Position numbers and translations under genes: made by a program
Part shown: positions 51,607-63,359 of the stretch, piece after piece
How the letters are laid out: each line of letters begins with the position of its first letter
How positions within the stretch are numbered: the stretch's first letter is position 1
Assembly (NCBI RefSeq): GCF_036785885.1
Contig: NC_092312.1
Coordinates: 12,294,001 to 12,358,000, forward strand
From: Coffea arabica
Taxonomy: Eukaryota; Streptophyta; Magnoliopsida; Gentianales; Rubiaceae
Direction of reading: 5' to 3'
DNA length: 64,000 nucleotides
The notes under the pieces: model-generated
Databases searched by the model: none
Told to the model about the DNA's origin: nothing
What the model saw: the letters and a program-made list of their open reading frames with translations, nothing else

Positions 51607-51936
51607 ATCTGTAAGAGATCGAGGGTATCAAATGGCCGTCCACAAGAGAGACGAATAATTGAAGGCATGGCCTAAAGTGTACATGCTTGGTTTATACAAA
51701 AAAATGACGAAATAGGAAGAGTAAAAGCTTGGACTTTCATTTCATGAATTTGCAAATTGAAATGAACGAGTAGGAGATTGGGTTAAGAACCAACAACTCT
51801 AGTGGCTATCAAAAAAGTTTTAAAACCCTACTTGAGTGTAGATCAAATGATCAAATTTCTTGACCTGAATTTTTTTGGAGATTTGGTCAGCATGTGCATA
51901 GGCACTCATTTGCATCGGTGATAGTTCAATTCCCTT

Positions 51937-52814
51937 TAGGACTGTTAATAAGGTCAGATCAGCCCGAATTCGGCTCGAGAAAGAGCTTGATGAACTCGAT
52001 CTTTTAGTGAGTTAGTCTGAGTTTGAATCTAAAAAATAGGTCCGAATTAAATATGAGTCGAGCTTGAATCTCATTAGGTTCAAACCCGATATAGGTTCGA
52101 CATTTAAATTACCTATATATATATAATGATATATATAATATTTATATTTTGATATTATATATAATTATATATCCAAATATATTATTACTAAATACTAAAT
52201 ATATACATATTATAAAATACAAAAAAACATTTCAAAACTCTTCTACTAGCTTTCTTAATAGTCAATATTGGTAATACATAACTAAACCTTTAACTTTTTT
52301 TATTAGTTAAATACATTGTTGTATTTGCATAATATTTGTTGATTTTTTTTTTGTCTAAAAATATAAATTATCAAACATATTTCGATTCAAGTCATAAAGT
52401 TAAGAAGAACTTCTAATATTTGAAGATTTATTAACTTATGATTGCATTTGTTATTACTATTTTTCATGTATTTTAAAAGAATTAGATATAAATATTATTG
52501 AAAAATACTTGATTTACATACTTTTTAAAACCTATTACTTGTTCATGTTTAGTTTTGTTTTGTAGTCTTGTGAATGTTAAATTAGTCATACAACTCAATA
52601 GTTATAGTAATTACATTAAGAAAATTGAGGAGTAAGAAGTGAATTTGGGCTAAACCCGAATAAGGTTCAAAATCCGAATATTTTGTGTGTTAAGTATGAT
52701 TATTACATTTATTAACCTGAATCTGATGGCTTGAAATCCGAAAGTGTTACAAATTAAATGAGTTAAGTATGAACTTACGAAAGGCCGACTCATATGGGCT
52801 GATTGATAGGTCTA
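51937..52814. mobile_element. Non-autonomous hAT-type element (878 bp)
   Basis: Flanked by the exact 8-bp duplication ATTCCCTT (51929-51936 and 52815-52822), the size typical of hAT. The ends are imperfect inverted repeats: TAGGACTGTTAAT on the left and TAGACCTATCAAT on the right, inverse, with CAGCCC slightly further in on both. Subterminal sequence is rich in GGCTCGAG- and GAACTCGA-like motifs. The interior is AT-rich and non-coding. Confidence 0.7.
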
Positions 52815-52822
52815 ATTCCCTT

Positions 52823-53783
52823 CAAGTTCTTTTTGAATACATCTGTTTGGATCAGTGGTGGTTCAATTTTTTTCAATTTTTTTTTGAACTTTTTCAGGTC
52901 CCTCCTCTCCTAGTATAGAGTAGGAATGGGTCTAAAATAAATTCTAGCATGTTCGGAAAAAAAAAAAAAAAAAGAGAGAGAGAGTCGGAGATTGGGTTGA
53001 GGAGCTGGTTTTGGATTGTGGAGGGACCTTATCTTATCCTCAACCAAGAGCGAGAGGTTTGTATGGGAGGCCTCGTCCTGTCCAATCCTTTTTTAGCTCC
53101 CATTTTCAGCACCCTTATCAACACCTCCTCAAATTTTCCCCTTGGAATTGGAATTGTGATGCCCCACAACGCTCGCCGGTCACCATTAGCTGGGATGATG
53201 AAATTGTTCAGACTAGACTTTGTTAACAAAAGGAAATGGCTACTTCACGAACTAGTTCATGAAAATTCACCATTAGGACTACAGACCTGATTTTTTTTAA
53301 AAAAAATTTTCTGCGCGCCATTATCAATCTAATTGTTAGACACAGATTCGAAATGTGAATCTGACAGCGAGAAGGACTTTAAAAATCTCATTTGATCGTT
53401 GGTCCAACTCCAGTGATTATAAATTTGAAATACTTATTTCACAAGAGTTTGATATGTGAGGATAAGAAAACTGATTTTACAAGAGTTTCTGTTTTTTTTT
53501 TTTTAGCGCAAAGAACTATATCTATTTTCTTGTTTAGATCTAAATGGTTAGGAAAAAGTCCTTGTCTTTTTTTTATGTCATGTATTTCCTCCGAATACAG
53601 GCTTGCATCTACATTGATCTGGTCCATGAATTTGGTATCTTGTCAGATTTCTCTCGTTCAGCATTTACTGGATAAGATTTTGTGAGCCTCTCTTAGATTT
53701 TTCTTGACGTGATTTCCTATATTATAGACCACATGCTTATTGTCTTAACCTGTCAATATCTGATCGAGCTATATATGCGGTGC
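52823..53783. other. Intergenic sequence with no recognised gene
   Basis: A17 run followed by (GA)n near 52958-52984. 52990-53230 is GC-richer with overlapping open frames on both strands (52949-53290 +, 53011-53226 +, 53029-53229 -). None shows a recognisable domain; it may be a decayed exon or repeat. Confidence 0.35.
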
Positions 53784-53792
53784 ATTCCGATT

Positions 53793-54003
53793 AACTTGAG
53801 ATCCTCGGTGACATGTTTTCTATGCCAATCCAATGTCACCAATAGTATTGTGCCAAGTGTCATGTTATTATTTACCCTTGTGTTAAATCAAGCCAAATTA
53901 AATTATTAGAAAATTAAAATGTAAATAATAACATGACACTTGGTACAACATTATTGGTGGCATTGGGTTGGCATAGAAAATATGTCACCGAGGATCTCAA
54001 GTG
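53793..54003. mobile_element. Fold-back MITE, Mutator-like (211 bp)
   Basis: Two arms of about 83 bases, nearly identical in inverse orientation (ACTTGAGATCCTCGGTGACA ... AAGTGTCATGTTATTATTTA), around a ~45-base AT-rich loop. The flanks are an exact 9-bp duplication, ATTCCGATT (53784-53792 and 54004-54012), as for Mutator-like MITEs. Nothing is coded. Confidence 0.8.
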
Positions 54004-54012
54004 ATTCCGATT

Positions 54013-54223
54013 TTACTGCATAAAGATCGGATGAAGTACATATGCATCTGAAAGATTTTACTTTTCTTTTTTTTTTTTTTTTTTGAGGTGGACTAAGGTT
54101 TTAATAATTGTTATCACATAAAGTGCATCCTGGGGAGAGTAACATTTATTATCTGCTAATATTGCAGATAAGAGCATGCTACCATACTGCAGCAAAGATA
54201 TATGTGTGTGTATGTATATATAT

Positions 54224-54255
<32 letters not shown>

Positions 54256-55440
54256 GTATGCGCGCGAGCCCGCGCGAGCCAACTTTTGTTTCCTTGGAAA
54301 TACAAATTGAAAATATGGGGAAAAGTTAATTGATAAATTACAATTAAGCTGGAAAAAGGGGAAAGTCTTCAGCCATTGGATGATGGAGCTACTGAATCTA
54401 ACGACCTTAGAACCTTCTCCCATGGTGCACCACTGCAGAAGCAATGTCGTAAAAAAAATTTCAAGCCCCCGTTCAGCCATGAAAATTTGCTAGACGCATC
54501 TTTCCATATGGCCACGAGTAAAAGTGACTGGGCCACTTTCTTTAAATTAACTGAAAGTATTTTAGAAGAAGAACAAAATAAGAAACTTTAGAAAGATTAG
54601 CCAATTCGGGAGAAGAGAAGAAAGAAAAAGGAGAAGAAACTCTTACTTGTTTTTATTTTTGACTAACTGACTATTAAGTTCCCCATTGGAGTGATTCAAT
54701 CTTATGTTCTCCATTGGAGAAGATTCATCAGTTGTTGTTTGGATTACTTAATTAAAAGTGTTATAGTTTAATTAAAAGTGTGTTTAAATGTAACAGAAAA
54801 CCTATTGCCTTTTCATATGAACTTATTCTTATTTTCAACAATGTTTGAGAAAATTATGGAATTGAACAAAAATTTGCAAAATCAAATTGCTTTGTTCAGA
54901 AATTTTGAGTTCACATGTAAGTTACTTCAAAAAACCAAAAAGATAAAAATTGAAGAATACCTATAGTTGAACTCATATCAGGGTGCAACTCTATGAAAAA
55001 GGATTACCATTTTAAAGTTAAAAATAGTAGTGTAATTGGCATACACAGAGAGAAGAGAAGAGGCTTGGGTTTTGGGCAGTTGGTAGTTTTCTTTGTTGCA
55101 AGAGACGATCTAGTGGAGGCGGATCGCGATCCATAACAAAATTCTCTTGCTACGTGCTACAGCGAAGATGAAATGCCCCAACATTCAACATTGTCATCAA
55201 AATTGCCTAATATGTTAGGCATTAAGCGCAAAAAATGCTTAATCAACTCGTCTTAAGCAAATCAACCACCAAAAAGGACTTAAAATACCTCTTGAATTGT
55301 AGGTTGGGGATTCAAATATTACAAAAATTAAAAAAAGGGTCGAGCCCAAAACGCTTGACAATAATAAATAAAAAAAAAACTAGAAACTTTTGTAATAATT
55401 AAGGTAAAATTGAGTTTTTTTTTTTAAATAGAAATGTGAC
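54013..55440. other. Intergenic sequence with microsatellites
   Basis: T19 run near 54065, (TA)n/(TATG)n at 54205-54260, then a small palindromic GCGCGAGCCCGCGCGAGCC (54261-54279). 54361-54600 holds a non-repetitive stretch with short open frames but no domain. A direct repeat TTAATTAAAAGTGT (54750-54782) was also seen. No gene is supported. Confidence 0.4.
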
Positions 55441-56506
55441 GAAACGCCGTCGTGCAGCATTCGAAGTCCCGTAAGCGAAAATTGACAGGCTCGACGACGC
55501 CGTCCTCAACCTTTGCCTTGTTCTTCTCTATAAATAGTAAATCCAACATTCTTCTGAAGTAGTAAAACCGTCGGCTTTCTACCCCCTAAAGAATCCGTTA
55601 CCGCCAGCCGTTCGTTTAAAAGCAGGTCTGCTTCCAACTTTCAATTTTTTTTTTTTGTTTTTTTATAAACAAAGCTGACAATGGAATAATTGTGCGCGCG
55701 TTACACAACAATGATCTGCCTTCCATTTGTTCGACAAAATGCCCGAGATAGCTGTCCGTAGAAAATCTATGACTAGTGGTAGTATTTCTACAATTAATTT
55801 TTGATCTCCTCTAGTATCTTTCAAATGGCTTCTTCTATGGATTTTCAAGTTTTGTATAGGGGTGAATTTTCATGTGGGCTTGAAAAAATTGGATTGTAAG
55901 TGACCAAGTTATTGCTGATAAAGTAATGCGCCTGAGGAGAAGAATATACAGGCTAAAAAACTTATAGTATTTGTCTTTCTCTTGATGAAATCTAGGATGC
56001 ACTTTCTTCTCTTCCCTTTGAAAAATACGGTAGTAAGTATATGGTCGAATTACTTGTGATTAGATGATAGTGAATTTAAAATTTTCAAGTGGATGAAAGT
56101 GAATTGGAATTAGAGAAGTGCTGTACAGATTTTGAGTGAGCTGGTTTAAGATATTTGAGTTAGTATTCGTTTTATGGAATTGCTAAAGAAGCCCTTTATT
56201 TATCCCATTCATTACATAAATAATTCGATAACTTAATTATATTCAGCTCATACGGAATCATTGGTGATGATGTCAATTTGAAATAGGAAGCTCTTTAGTC
56301 AAGTCCATTGACTACATTGGTTAACAAATAATATTTTTTTTGTTAGGACCATCAGCTGTTGAGTCATGAATGAGCGTAATTTTCTTTCTATTGACAAAAT
56401 CATCTTATTGCAAGGCAGTCTCTGCCAAAATGGTGGACTTCAGGCTTATCAGAAAAGAGATATGTTAGAGACATAAGGCAAGTGTCCAAAAGTATAGATT
56501 GCAGTT
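55441..56506 (+). promoter_or_regulatory. Promoter and 5' leader of the PPR gene, with possible leader intron
   Basis: A TATA box candidate, CTATAAATA, lies at 55528-55536. A donor-like AG|GTCTGC near 55625 and an acceptor-like GATTGCAG ending at 56504, two bases before the start codon, suggest a leader intron of about 0.9 kb. Transcript data would be needed to confirm it. Confidence 0.45.
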
Positions 56507-57928
56507 ATGGGTACCAAGTTAATGATGAAATGGCCAAAGCAAATAACAGCATCCTTTGTTGAGCAGCTGATTCTAGCAGAAAAGGATTTACAGAAAGCAA
56601 TAATGATATTTGATGCAGCAACTGCTGAGTACAGTCATGGATTTAAGCATGACAATAGTACTTTTGGCATCATGATTTCTAGATTACTCTCTTCTAACCA
56701 CTTCAAGTCAGCAGAAGAAATGCTTGGTAGAATGAAGAATGAAAAGTGCAAGATTAGTGAAGATCTCTTCCTCAGCCTATTTCGAGCTTATGGTCGGGTG
56801 CACAAGCCTCTTGAGGTTATAAGGATTTTTGAAATGATGAAGGAGTATGATTGTGAGCCAACTGAAAAGTCTTATTTTACAGTGTTCTCCATTCTTGTTG
56901 ATGAGAACCAGTTAAAGACAGCTTTAAGATTTTATAAGTATATGAGGAAAATGAGTATTCCTCCTACTGTTGCTTCACTAAATATCCTGATTAAAGCCCT
57001 TTGCAAGAACATTGGAACAATTGACTCTGCACTTAACATTTTCCTTGAGATGCCCAAGCGTGGATTCACTCCAGATTCATACACATATGGTACTCTGATC
57101 AATGGGTTTTGTCAGCTGGGGAAGATCAGTGAAGCAAAAGAACTTTTTGACGAGATGAATGCAAGTGGCTGTTCACCAAATGTTGTCACTTATAGTTGTT
57201 TAATTCGAGGCCTATGCCAGTCAAAGAAGATGGATGAAGCCATGTCATTGCTTGTGGAGATGAAGAGTAAAGGAATTGAGCCTAATTTGTTCACTTACGG
57301 TGCTCTCATGGATGGTCATTGTAAATCTGGACAGTCTTCAGATGCCATGAAGCTCCTTGAGATGATGATTAGCAAACGCCAGGCACCTAACATGGTAATT
57401 TACAGTACCTTAATACATGGTCTCTGTAAGGAAGGTAAACTTGGTGAAGCTTTGGAGATTTTTGATCGGATGAAACTTCAGGGGTTGAAACCTGATGCGG
57501 GTTTGTATTGGAAAATTATTAATGGTTTTTGTGATATCAGCAAGTTCCTGGACGCGGCAAACTTTCTTGATGAAATGGTTCTTGGTGGAATCTCTCCTAA
57601 TAGAGTAACTTGGAGCCTTCATACCAAAATTCATAACACAGTTGTCCTGGGCCTTTGCAAGATTGATTTAAATCGAGCTTTTCAAATGTATCTAAGCATG
57701 CGCTCTAGAGGAATTTCGGTTGAGGCAAAAACCTTTGGGTCTCTTGTTGATTCTTTTTGCATGAAAAAGGACCTAAAGAAAGCTTCTCGAGTTCTTGATG
57801 AGATGGTGGTTGATGGATGCATACCTGAGGAAGCAACTTGGAGCGCTATATTAACTGGGTTTTGGGACAAAAAAAAGGTTCATGAAGCTGCTAAGTTGGT
57901 ACAGACACAGATACTGGGAAACTTATAG
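56507..57928 (+). CDS. P-class pentatricopeptide repeat protein (At5g46100-like), 473 aa, single exon
   Basis: Organellar RNA-binding repeat protein by family; no editing or DYW tail, so P class. About ten to eleven 35-residue repeats run from about residue 50 to 465, for example PDSYTYGTLINGFCQLGKIS, PNVVTYSCLIRGLCQSKKMD, PNLFTYGALMDGHCKSGQSS and PNMVIYSTLIHGLCKEGKLG. From memory, it follows the Arabidopsis At5g46100 protein from its start (MGTKLMMKW) through ISKFLDAANFLDEMVLGGIS to the end. It lacks an obvious long transit peptide, as does that homologue, so localisation is open. The ATG is chosen by this match. The frame is intact. Confidence 0.92.
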   Translation: MGTKLMMKWPKQITASFVEQLILAEKDLQKAIMIFDAATAEYSHGFKHDNSTFGIMISRLLSSNHFKSAEEMLGRMKNEKCKISEDLFLSLFRAYGRVHKPLEVIRIFEMMKEYDCEPTEKSYFTVFSILVDENQLKTALRFYKYMRKMSIPPTVASLNILIKALCKNIGTIDSALNIFLEMPKRGFTPDSYTYGTLINGFCQLGKISEAKELFDEMNASGCSPNVVTYSCLIRGLCQSKKMDEAMSLLVEMKSKGIEPNLFTYGALMDGHCKSGQSSDAMKLLEMMISKRQAPNMVIYSTLIHGLCKEGKLGEALEIFDRMKLQGLKPDAGLYWKIINGFCDISKFLDAANFLDEMVLGGISPNRVTWSLHTKIHNTVVLGLCKIDLNRAFQMYLSMRSRGISVEAKTFGSLVDSFCMKKDLKKASRVLDEMVVDGCIPEEATWSAILTGFWDKKKVHEAAKLVQTQILGNL

Positions 57929-59361
57929 TGGCAGGCATGTGATATCTAGTTCTTTTCATGCCAGGTAATGACTATATATGTCCTTCTTCCAACATTTAAA
58001 TCTGCTTCAAAATAAAGGAATGATGTTCTTGGCACTACACTACCTCTGAAAGCAAATATTTAGTGAAATTGCACACATCAGTTATATCTTAACCCTCCAT
58101 GCTTCATAGGCTTGTAGAACATGGTTGAACTCATACTTGGTAGCCCTGAATATCTCATTGATTTGCCTTTTCCTCCTTTTGTTCTTCTAGTGTCCATTAT
58201 TAAACTTGAATATGGAATTCTGAACCACAAATCATGTGTCTTATCTGCTGAGTTGAGGATATGAATGAAACTGGGTGAAACTTAAAGAGGACAGACTTTC
58301 AATTGGCAAAAACTTTTACATTTGTAAATTGACTCTGGTGCTCAGAATATCAAGCAAAATGGGGAAGAAAGAAAAAGAGAATGCATCCCTGGGTTGTAAG
58401 TCGCCTTCATTTTAGTGGCTTTCCCTGTTTTATGTGCTCACGTTTTTCATTTGCATTTGTTATTAGTGAGAAGAAGAAAATGTGCATGCTTGGAATTTGA
58501 TACTTTGGAATTTGAGAAAGCTACATCCTTGGAACTGGGCTATGAGTGGTTCCCTGCAATGCCATGACATAGCATTCCCATTATCAAATGTGCTTCATCT
58601 TTTTACTGGCATTACTCAGGGAGACAAGGTAATATTGCTAGGTGCAAATATTAGTTTTCTACAGTTGATTACAAGTTAACTACAAGGCAGATGCCCTGTT
58701 TCTTTGGTCATGCTTAATCACGATCAAGTAACCATGGCACCCTTTGTATAATAATTAAGGAAGAAAGATGTTCTTTTTGTTAAGCAAGTTTTTGCATAAT
58801 AGTTGTATCAGAAGTGAAACATGTATTGTAGCTACTTAATGAACATTTACTTGGGGCGTATGAAATTTATAATTTGAATTACAGATGTCTATATGTTGCA
58901 GCAGTCCTGAGTTTCTTGCGACTATGATGGGACAAAATGGAATTAAGATTGATGCTTAGGACACCAGCTAGAAATACTGTCTGCTGTAGGCTCAAAAACT
59001 GTTAAAAGACTGGAATGAGTAATCCTGGCGTGTATGTCTAATAAATAAATGATGGTCTTCCTAGCAGTTGAGTTGGTTTCTCTTTCTTAGCATTGTGTCT
59101 TCTGTGGTGTTGAGTTACTTCTATATTGCGTTTTTTATTTACATCGAGCTTCTTTTAGTGTAATCACAAGATTGTGTTTGCACATCTAGTCTTCAGGGAT
59201 ATGTACTGCTAACATCTTCTTGCTATTTGGATGATCTTTGAAGTGGATTGCTCTGCTTTACGATGGGAAACAGAAGGAAGAAACATATACATTAAGAAAG
59301 CAAACTTCTAGACCTTCAACACAAATAATTTATATTTCCACCACTCGAAACAAACTATCTA
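57929..59361. other. 3' flank of the PPR gene and convergent intergenic region
   Basis: AG|GTAATG at about 57963 could be a donor in a 3' UTR intron. 57929-59060 contains ordinary AT-rich sequence with TTG/CTT-rich stretches; no conserved frame. 59240-59361 should be the 3' UTR of the DMP gene. Confidence 0.35.
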
Positions 59362-59985
59362 TTAATTTGCAGTGAGGGGGAAGCCAATTCCATGGCGCTT
59401 GGTGGGAAACACAACAAATAACATACTGCAAATAACTCCAATTCCAACTGGCATGGCTGTGAGGAGTTCTTTGGCTTCATCTGAGGGCATTGGATAGAAG
59501 CAGTTGACAACATTTTGATTAAATAATGCAACAGCTGCAAAAACCAATATCGACATAAAGGCATGCATGAAATCTATGAATTTGAGCCTGTAGGTAGCTG
59601 CAAGTTCTGGTGGTATGGTTGCTGAACCATCAATAACCCACAAGCCGTGAAGCGTGGCAAAGCCGTAGCATAAGTTTCCCTTTTGGTCCTTGAAGCTATC
59701 TGTAAAGCTGAAAAGAAAACATGACAGCCCACAGAGAGCTATGAGGACAGCGGTCATGGATCGGCTTACTGCATCACATTCTCCTTGGTTTGTGAAGATG
59801 GGTGATAGGAGCTGAAAAGCAAGAACGGATCCAGTTGGTAAAAGATTTGCCAGATGGGCTGTACTTTGAAATGTTTGACTTATAGCTTTCTGTACAAGGG
59901 TCTTTTCTACTTCTGGAACCAGGAGGGGAGCCCTTTCTTCAGCGAGATCCCTAGATGACTCATTTTCCACCTTAATCTCAACCAT
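59362..59985 (-). CDS. DMP: DUF679-domain membrane protein (DMP family), 207 aa, intronless
   Basis: Plant-specific four-helix membrane protein; family members are linked to endomembrane remodelling, senescence and gamete fusion. A cytosolic acidic N-terminus with a di-leucine-like ERAPLL (about 17-22) precedes the domain at about 30-200. The sequence shows QTFQSTAHLANLLPTGSVLA, then helices including AVLIALCGLSCFLFSFTDSF, FMHAFMSILVFAAVALF and AMPVGIGVICSMLFVVFPTK, with the conserved TLHGLWVIDG and CFYP. Length and single exon are typical. Which DMP member it is cannot be settled by eye. The start is the only sensible ATG. Confidence 0.93.
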   Translation of the reverse strand: MVEIKVENESSRDLAEERAPLLVPEVEKTLVQKAISQTFQSTAHLANLLPTGSVLAFQLLSPIFTNQGECDAVSRSMTAVLIALCGLSCFLFSFTDSFKDQKGNLCYGFATLHGLWVIDGSATIPPELAATYRLKFIDFMHAFMSILVFAAVALFNQNVVNCFYPMPSDEAKELLTAMPVGIGVICSMLFVVFPTKRHGIGFPLTAN

Positions 59986-61660
59986 TATTTAGAATCTTTA
60001 CTTACTCCTCCGTTGATGCTAGTCTGGCATCCATAGCAGGTTTTGGTTTAGGTTGATGCATTTATAAGTGATAGAAAGATGCAATTGAGTGGAAGAAAAG
60101 GGAGTAAATGTAGCGAAAGATGCCTTGCAAGAACAAGTAAACATTAACAGCTTCACCAAAATTCTGGAATTAGAGTTCTGCTTTCAAGTTTGGAATTAGA
60201 GTTACGAATATACGGTATATAAAAGTGGCTTCAGTTACAAGCATAAGCTTCCATAGCCGCCAAGGAATTGATATTTTAGAATTTTGGTCTGGTCTTCAGA
60301 AATTAGTCCGAGTGTGGTGTAAAAGTTTTGCTCTCTTCGCCCCCCCCCCCCCCACTTCTCTCTCTATAAATTGTATCAGGCATGCTAGACTTTCTCTTAT
60401 TTGCACAAGAAGAAACGTTTAGAAAGTGCGTCGGGTACGGCTGAGGATTTTGTTGCTTGATTCCAACTTGAAAGTCTTCTTTAGTTAAAAGGAATGCTGT
60501 CGTGATTTATATGCTGCCTTTATCCACACTTCTTCTTCCTGTTATTGCGCAAGGAAATGCTGATACCTTTTACGTTACTCTGTTGGGCTGGTTCTTGCAT
60601 GTTCAAGACTCAGCCAGCACATTATAAACGTCATCCTTCAAATATTCACGGCCTGGTCAGAACGAATTCATGATCTTTTATGCTTCTTAACACCCCAATT
60701 TATAGCAATTTTCTCGAAACGGGTTTTCTGATCTGACAACTGCCCGTGGCAGAAAGTTTTAAACTTGTCATGCTTTCTTTCTTTTTTGCGTTTCTGGTTT
60801 GAATTCTCAACTTCGGTATCTCAGGCAGTGTTTTGGCGACAGAAAGATCTCAAAGTCTTCCCCTTTTTTCTTTAGGAAAATGTCAGAGAGGAGGCCATGT
60901 AGTCCACTTCGAATACGGCAGGCCTTTAAAAATGCACTGTCAATTACAAAGGAACACAACTATCATTAAGTTAAAAATCCATTTATTGCTTTTTTGAGTA
61001 TCCATTTATTGATAATTAACTAATTCCAACATAGTGTGTGCATTCTCCAGTAGAAAGTTGCAATTGTTGTCACTCATAGGTGCAAAAATTATAATGTTAG
61101 CTTATTAAACTTGTTCATCTTTTCGAGCATTTTTTTCACGGGCACTATTATTCACCATGTGATCAGAAAGTTGCCTTGTATAAATAGAAATATCAGATGC
61201 TTAAATTTTGATAAAATGAATTCTGATTTTAATTCAATATTCTTATCTTCAGCTTCTTCTTGTTCTAAATTTGGTGTCATTTCATTTTATAATCAGTCTT
61301 ACAAGATAAGTAATTAAGTGTAATCAAACCGCAATTGAAATGAATAAAACTTTTGGAGTTGTGATGAGGAAAGATCATCAGCAAGAAGATTAAGAATCAA
61401 TTTTGGTCACCAAAAAGTGAGCCTGTTAAATATGAACAGATGAAAGGTTAATTTAAAACCCACAAAGAGGCCCGATCCAGAGTCACTTAAATTCTGGAAC
61501 ATAAAACCAAAAAATTGGACCTTTCTAATTTGTTCAAGACTTTCAAGGAGCAGGCTTCAAATATGAGGGCTAAAGGCCCATCACTTGGAAAATGCAGTGC
61601 AAAGGTTCTGAAACCACGCGGTTTTGTATCAAGTCCTCTCTCCCTAAACCCTCTATGTTT
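59986..61660. other. DMP upstream region and gene-free sequence
   Basis: A minus-strand TATA-like stretch (TTATAAAT, inverse at about 60060-60067) lies about 75 bases upstream of the DMP start. A C12 run lies near 60342. The rest to 61660 is AT-rich with short, unconvincing open frames. Confidence 0.4.
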
Positions 61661-61675
61661 ATCTTAGAATGGCAA

Positions 61676-61990
61676 CTACTAGATTAGTCTAGTGATTGGG
61701 GAAGAGCTCTTAAAATTCTCCCTGCTATCAAGTTCGAATTTTGATCCTGACAATTGGGAGTGAGAAAGGTGCAGGAGGGGATGGAAGAAAAAAAAATGTT
61801 AGTTTAATAATTAGGGGTGAGAAAGTCGCAAGAGGGGATGGGAGTAAAAAAAAAAGTTAGTTTAGTAATTAGGGAAGAGCTCTTAAAGCTCTCTCTGTCA
61901 TCAGGTTTGAATCTTGATCCTGACAGTTGGAGGTGGGAAAGGTGCAGGGAGGGAAGGGTTAAAACAAAAAAAAAAAAAAAAAAAAGACTT
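61676..61990 (+). repeat. SINE-like tandem repeat with poly-A tails
   Basis: Two homologous units (about 61682-61800 and 61855-61985) contain GGGAAGAGCTCTTAAA, a promoter B-box-like AGTTCGAATTTTG or GGTTTGAATCTTG, and GATCCTGACA. Both end in A runs (A9, A22), with a third partial unit (61815-61850) between them. The upstream TAGTCTAGTGATTGG resembles a Pol III A box. Confidence 0.5.
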
Positions 61991-62424
61991 AGATTGGCTC
62001 TTGATTTACTTGAGCATAAGAGGAAAACTGCATAGTACCTCAACCTAGTGTTTGATGGTCTGGTACAACCCAAGTTGGAATAAGCAGCTTTAAAATAAAA
62101 AAAAAAAAAAGTTGGAAAAAGCAATCATTAATCTTTTCCTTAGACTTGAGATTCTGTTGGAGCAGCATAGTTTGATTGGTGGGAACTATACATTGCCTAT
62201 GGTCGTATGTCGTATTTTGATGGTGACGCAATTTATATGTCCACTATTTTAAATTTGGATCAACCAAAACTGAAAAAGATTGAATCATTTTTTACTTGCA
62301 AAAAGATAACAAACCTAAAGATGGATCGACAAAACTTGTGAGTTGCATCAATGGATAAGATATTTTTTAAGTAGGACCATTATTGAAACTAAAAATTGAT
62401 AGGCTTCTCAGGAATCACTACCAA

Positions 62425-62470
<46 letters not shown>

Positions 62471-63359
62471 GTCAGTCGAAGACACAGACACGTATTAGTA
62501 TATACTATATAGTGAGAGAAAATATAGAAATATTGTAGTCAGTAAAAATAAAATTAAATAGCATCTGAGTACTCATTTAAATCGGTGTTTTCTGGCCCTA
62601 TTAAAAAAAAAGAATATTGACTGATGTTGTTATACTTTGCAGTTTTTTTTTTTTAATTAATTCAACTGGATATATTAAAAGGTTTTTCTTTTTAGCAGCA
62701 AATGAGGTGTAGAGACGTAGAGTATCGGTTGAAACCGTTCGTATATAAAAAGCATTATGGAAGAAAATAAAAAACGAGGCAGGTGGCAGTTCTATATTTA
62801 AGCCAAGTCAGAAAGTAGAGAAATGGTTGCAACAAATTTAACTAATATATTCCCCACAAGCATACGTTATAGCTTTTCTGCAAGTCATTCTAGGTTTTAG
62901 CAAAAGAAACCCCAAAAAATATGTAAAGGGCAATTCGTAGTATGATCCAGTTCTTGGCAAATCTTGCCATATAGCTGTTCGTTAAAAAACCAATTGGTTT
63001 TTCTCTTTTTTTTTTTTTCTGAACATAATAATGCATTTCATAGTTGAAAGAGTAATTCTTATGCATAAATAAACTGTTGCTGACGTTCTCTTTTGGGCTT
63101 CTTTCTAAAACGACTTTCTTGCAGACCAGGCTTTTTGCCCTCTGGAATGGAAGCTGACTCTGATTGGACATGATCCTAGAGATTGAGTTGGTAATAAGTG
63201 AAATTTCATTCTAGTGTGAATATCAAACAATTTGGGTAGATTTTGTAATATTAGCAGTACATCCAATGACAAAATACTAAGAATAATACACTGATTCTTT
63301 TTTTTTTTTCCCACCCACAACAATTCTTTTCTTTTTACTCTCTCTTTTTTTTTCATTTT
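61991..63359. other. Gene-free AT-rich sequence
   Basis: Contains (TA)n at 62428-62467 and several A or T runs. Short open frames (for example 62890-63171 -) show no conserved features. Confidence 0.35.
62428..62467. repeat. (TA)n microsatellite
   Basis: About 20 uninterrupted TA units, the longest microsatellite in the window. Confidence 0.9.

Noticed and set aside
52949-53290. 113-residue plus-strand frame after a poly-A/(GA)n run
   Set aside because: Competing frames on both strands and no recognisable motif; insufficient to call a gene.
60209-60422. TATATAAAAG followed by a 65-residue plus-strand frame
   Set aside because: TATA-like sequence is expected by chance in AT-rich DNA, and the frame runs through a C12 tract with no conserved features.
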